From RGVT01 sp037129475 (GTDB taxonomy: Bacteria > Planctomycetota > Planctomycetia > Pirellulales > UBA1268), in contig JBAXUY010000179.1 in the NCBI GenBank assembly GCA_037129475.1, positions 1-5,329 on the forward strand: a stretch of DNA of 5,329 nt, read 5' to 3'. The translations under genes were made by a program, and so were the position numbers. Position 1 is the first letter of the stretch, and each line of letters starts with the position of its first letter. The notes under the pieces are model-generated. The model worked only from the letters and a program-made list of their open reading frames with translations. It was not told the DNA's origin and searched no databases. Of this stretch, positions 4,901-5,329 are shown piece after piece.

Positions 4901-5329
4901 TCACGCGGCGGGGATCATCACGCCGCGGGTAAACAGCATCGCGGCGCCCGCGGTCACGATCGCTTCGCGGGCCTTGCGGTCGGCCTTGTAGCCGAAGAAG
5001 AGGGCGCGAATGTCTTGGCCTAGGTGAGCGGTTCGCAGCCGCTGGATCACTTTCATGAACCGGGCCACCTCCGTCGTGCTCACGGCGCTTTTCACCTCGC
5101 ATACCACCATCACGGGGCGAGCATCGATCGTGCCGCGGACGACGAGGTCGATTTCGCAGTGCGCGTCGCCGATTTCGATGTCCTCGGGTTGGGCGGATAT
5201 GACGTCGAGCCGCCAGTGCTTTTCGAGAATCTCGGGCACGAGGTCGCAGGCGAAGTCTTCGAGGCTGCCGCCGAGGGCATTGGAGAGGCCGCCCACCTGC
5301 TTGGCGAGGTTTTCGACCGCAAACTCCGT
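4901..5329 (-). CDS. PD-(D/E)XK nuclease-like protein, C-terminal part (runs off right edge)
   Basis: The minus-strand frame is open to the window edge (the last codons read TEFAVENLAKQVGGLSNALG), so the N-terminus is outside; a GTG at 5296 is only an internal valine candidate. Visible are 142 codons plus a TGA at 4901-4903. The domain runs from SLEDFACDLVPEILEKHWRL through EIDLVV (Asp codon 5147-5149) to VVCEVK (Glu 5096-5098, Lys 5090-5092), the D...E-X-K signature of the PD-(D/E)XK superfamily, then helices FMKVIQRLR and DIRALFFGYKADRKAREA and a tail MLFTRGVMIPAA. Related proteins usually carry an N-terminal coiled coil, as at 1642-2313; the missing part probably does too. With its catalytic residues present it may be an active nuclease, but substrate and role are unknown. 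Two truncated copies lie to its left. Confidence 0.8.
   Translation of the reverse strand, partial: TEFAVENLAKQVGGLSNALGGSLEDFACDLVPEILEKHWRLDVISAQPEDIEIGDAHCEIDLVVRGTIDARPVMVVCEVKSAVSTTEVARFMKVIQRLRTAHLGQDIRALFFGYKADRKAREAIVTAGAAMLFTRGVMIPAA

Noticed and set aside
4439..5023. 194-codon plus-strand frame
   Set aside because: It is antisense to the nuclease remnant and the right-edge gene; its openness follows from base composition and the shared duplicated sequence.

Overview
The window is GC-rich and looks like a chromosomal segment of a planctomycete (Planctomycetota). The strongest sign is a prepilin-like protein with a type IV pilin N-terminal signal and a C-terminal H-X9-DG motif (the DUF1559 family, greatly expanded in this phylum). 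A DUF3050 gene start beside it and short palindromic repeats between genes are compatible with this. The placement is inference from gene content; no rRNA or tRNA gene is present.

Layout. Positions 1-209 (minus) hold the first 69 codons of a DUF3050 protein that runs off the left edge. A perfect 13-bp hairpin (241-269) separates it from the DUF1559 pseudopilin gene (331-1555, minus). Upstream of that, also on the minus strand, is a coiled-coil protein with a degenerate PD-(D/E)XK nuclease-like domain (1642-2313). It diverges from nnrE (2417-3121, plus), a stand-alone NAD(P)HX epimerase. Next on the plus strand is a three-domain regulator-like gene (3351-4349): winged helix, GHKL (HATPase) ATP-binding domain and a STAS-like DUF4325 domain. 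At the right edge (4901 to beyond 5329, minus) is a second PD-(D/E)XK-like gene, this one with a canonical D...EVK motif and its N-terminus outside the window.

The space between these genes is the least ordinary part. Two truncated, gap-free copies of the right-edge nuclease gene lie at 3149-3267 and 4458-4766. Both break at the same codon and both join the same short sequence (3126-3148 and 4435-4457). A close variant of that junction sequence forms the arms of a perfect 21-bp inverted repeat at 4795-4839, so the larger remnant is bracketed by inverted copies of it, like a small non-autonomous element. A tandem pair of 29-bp palindromic units (4345-4407) starts on the stop codon of the ATPase gene. 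A 35-bp piece matching the 3' end of nnrE (33 of 35 bases) lies just beyond the stop codon of the right-edge nuclease gene. Together these point to repeated local duplication and decay of an nnrE/nuclease neighbourhood, helped by palindromic repeats.

The intact genes do not form an obvious pathway: one metabolite-repair enzyme, one surface or secretion pseudopilin, one signalling-type ATPase and two nuclease-fold proteins of unknown role. I see no complete defence system, CRISPR array or transposase gene.
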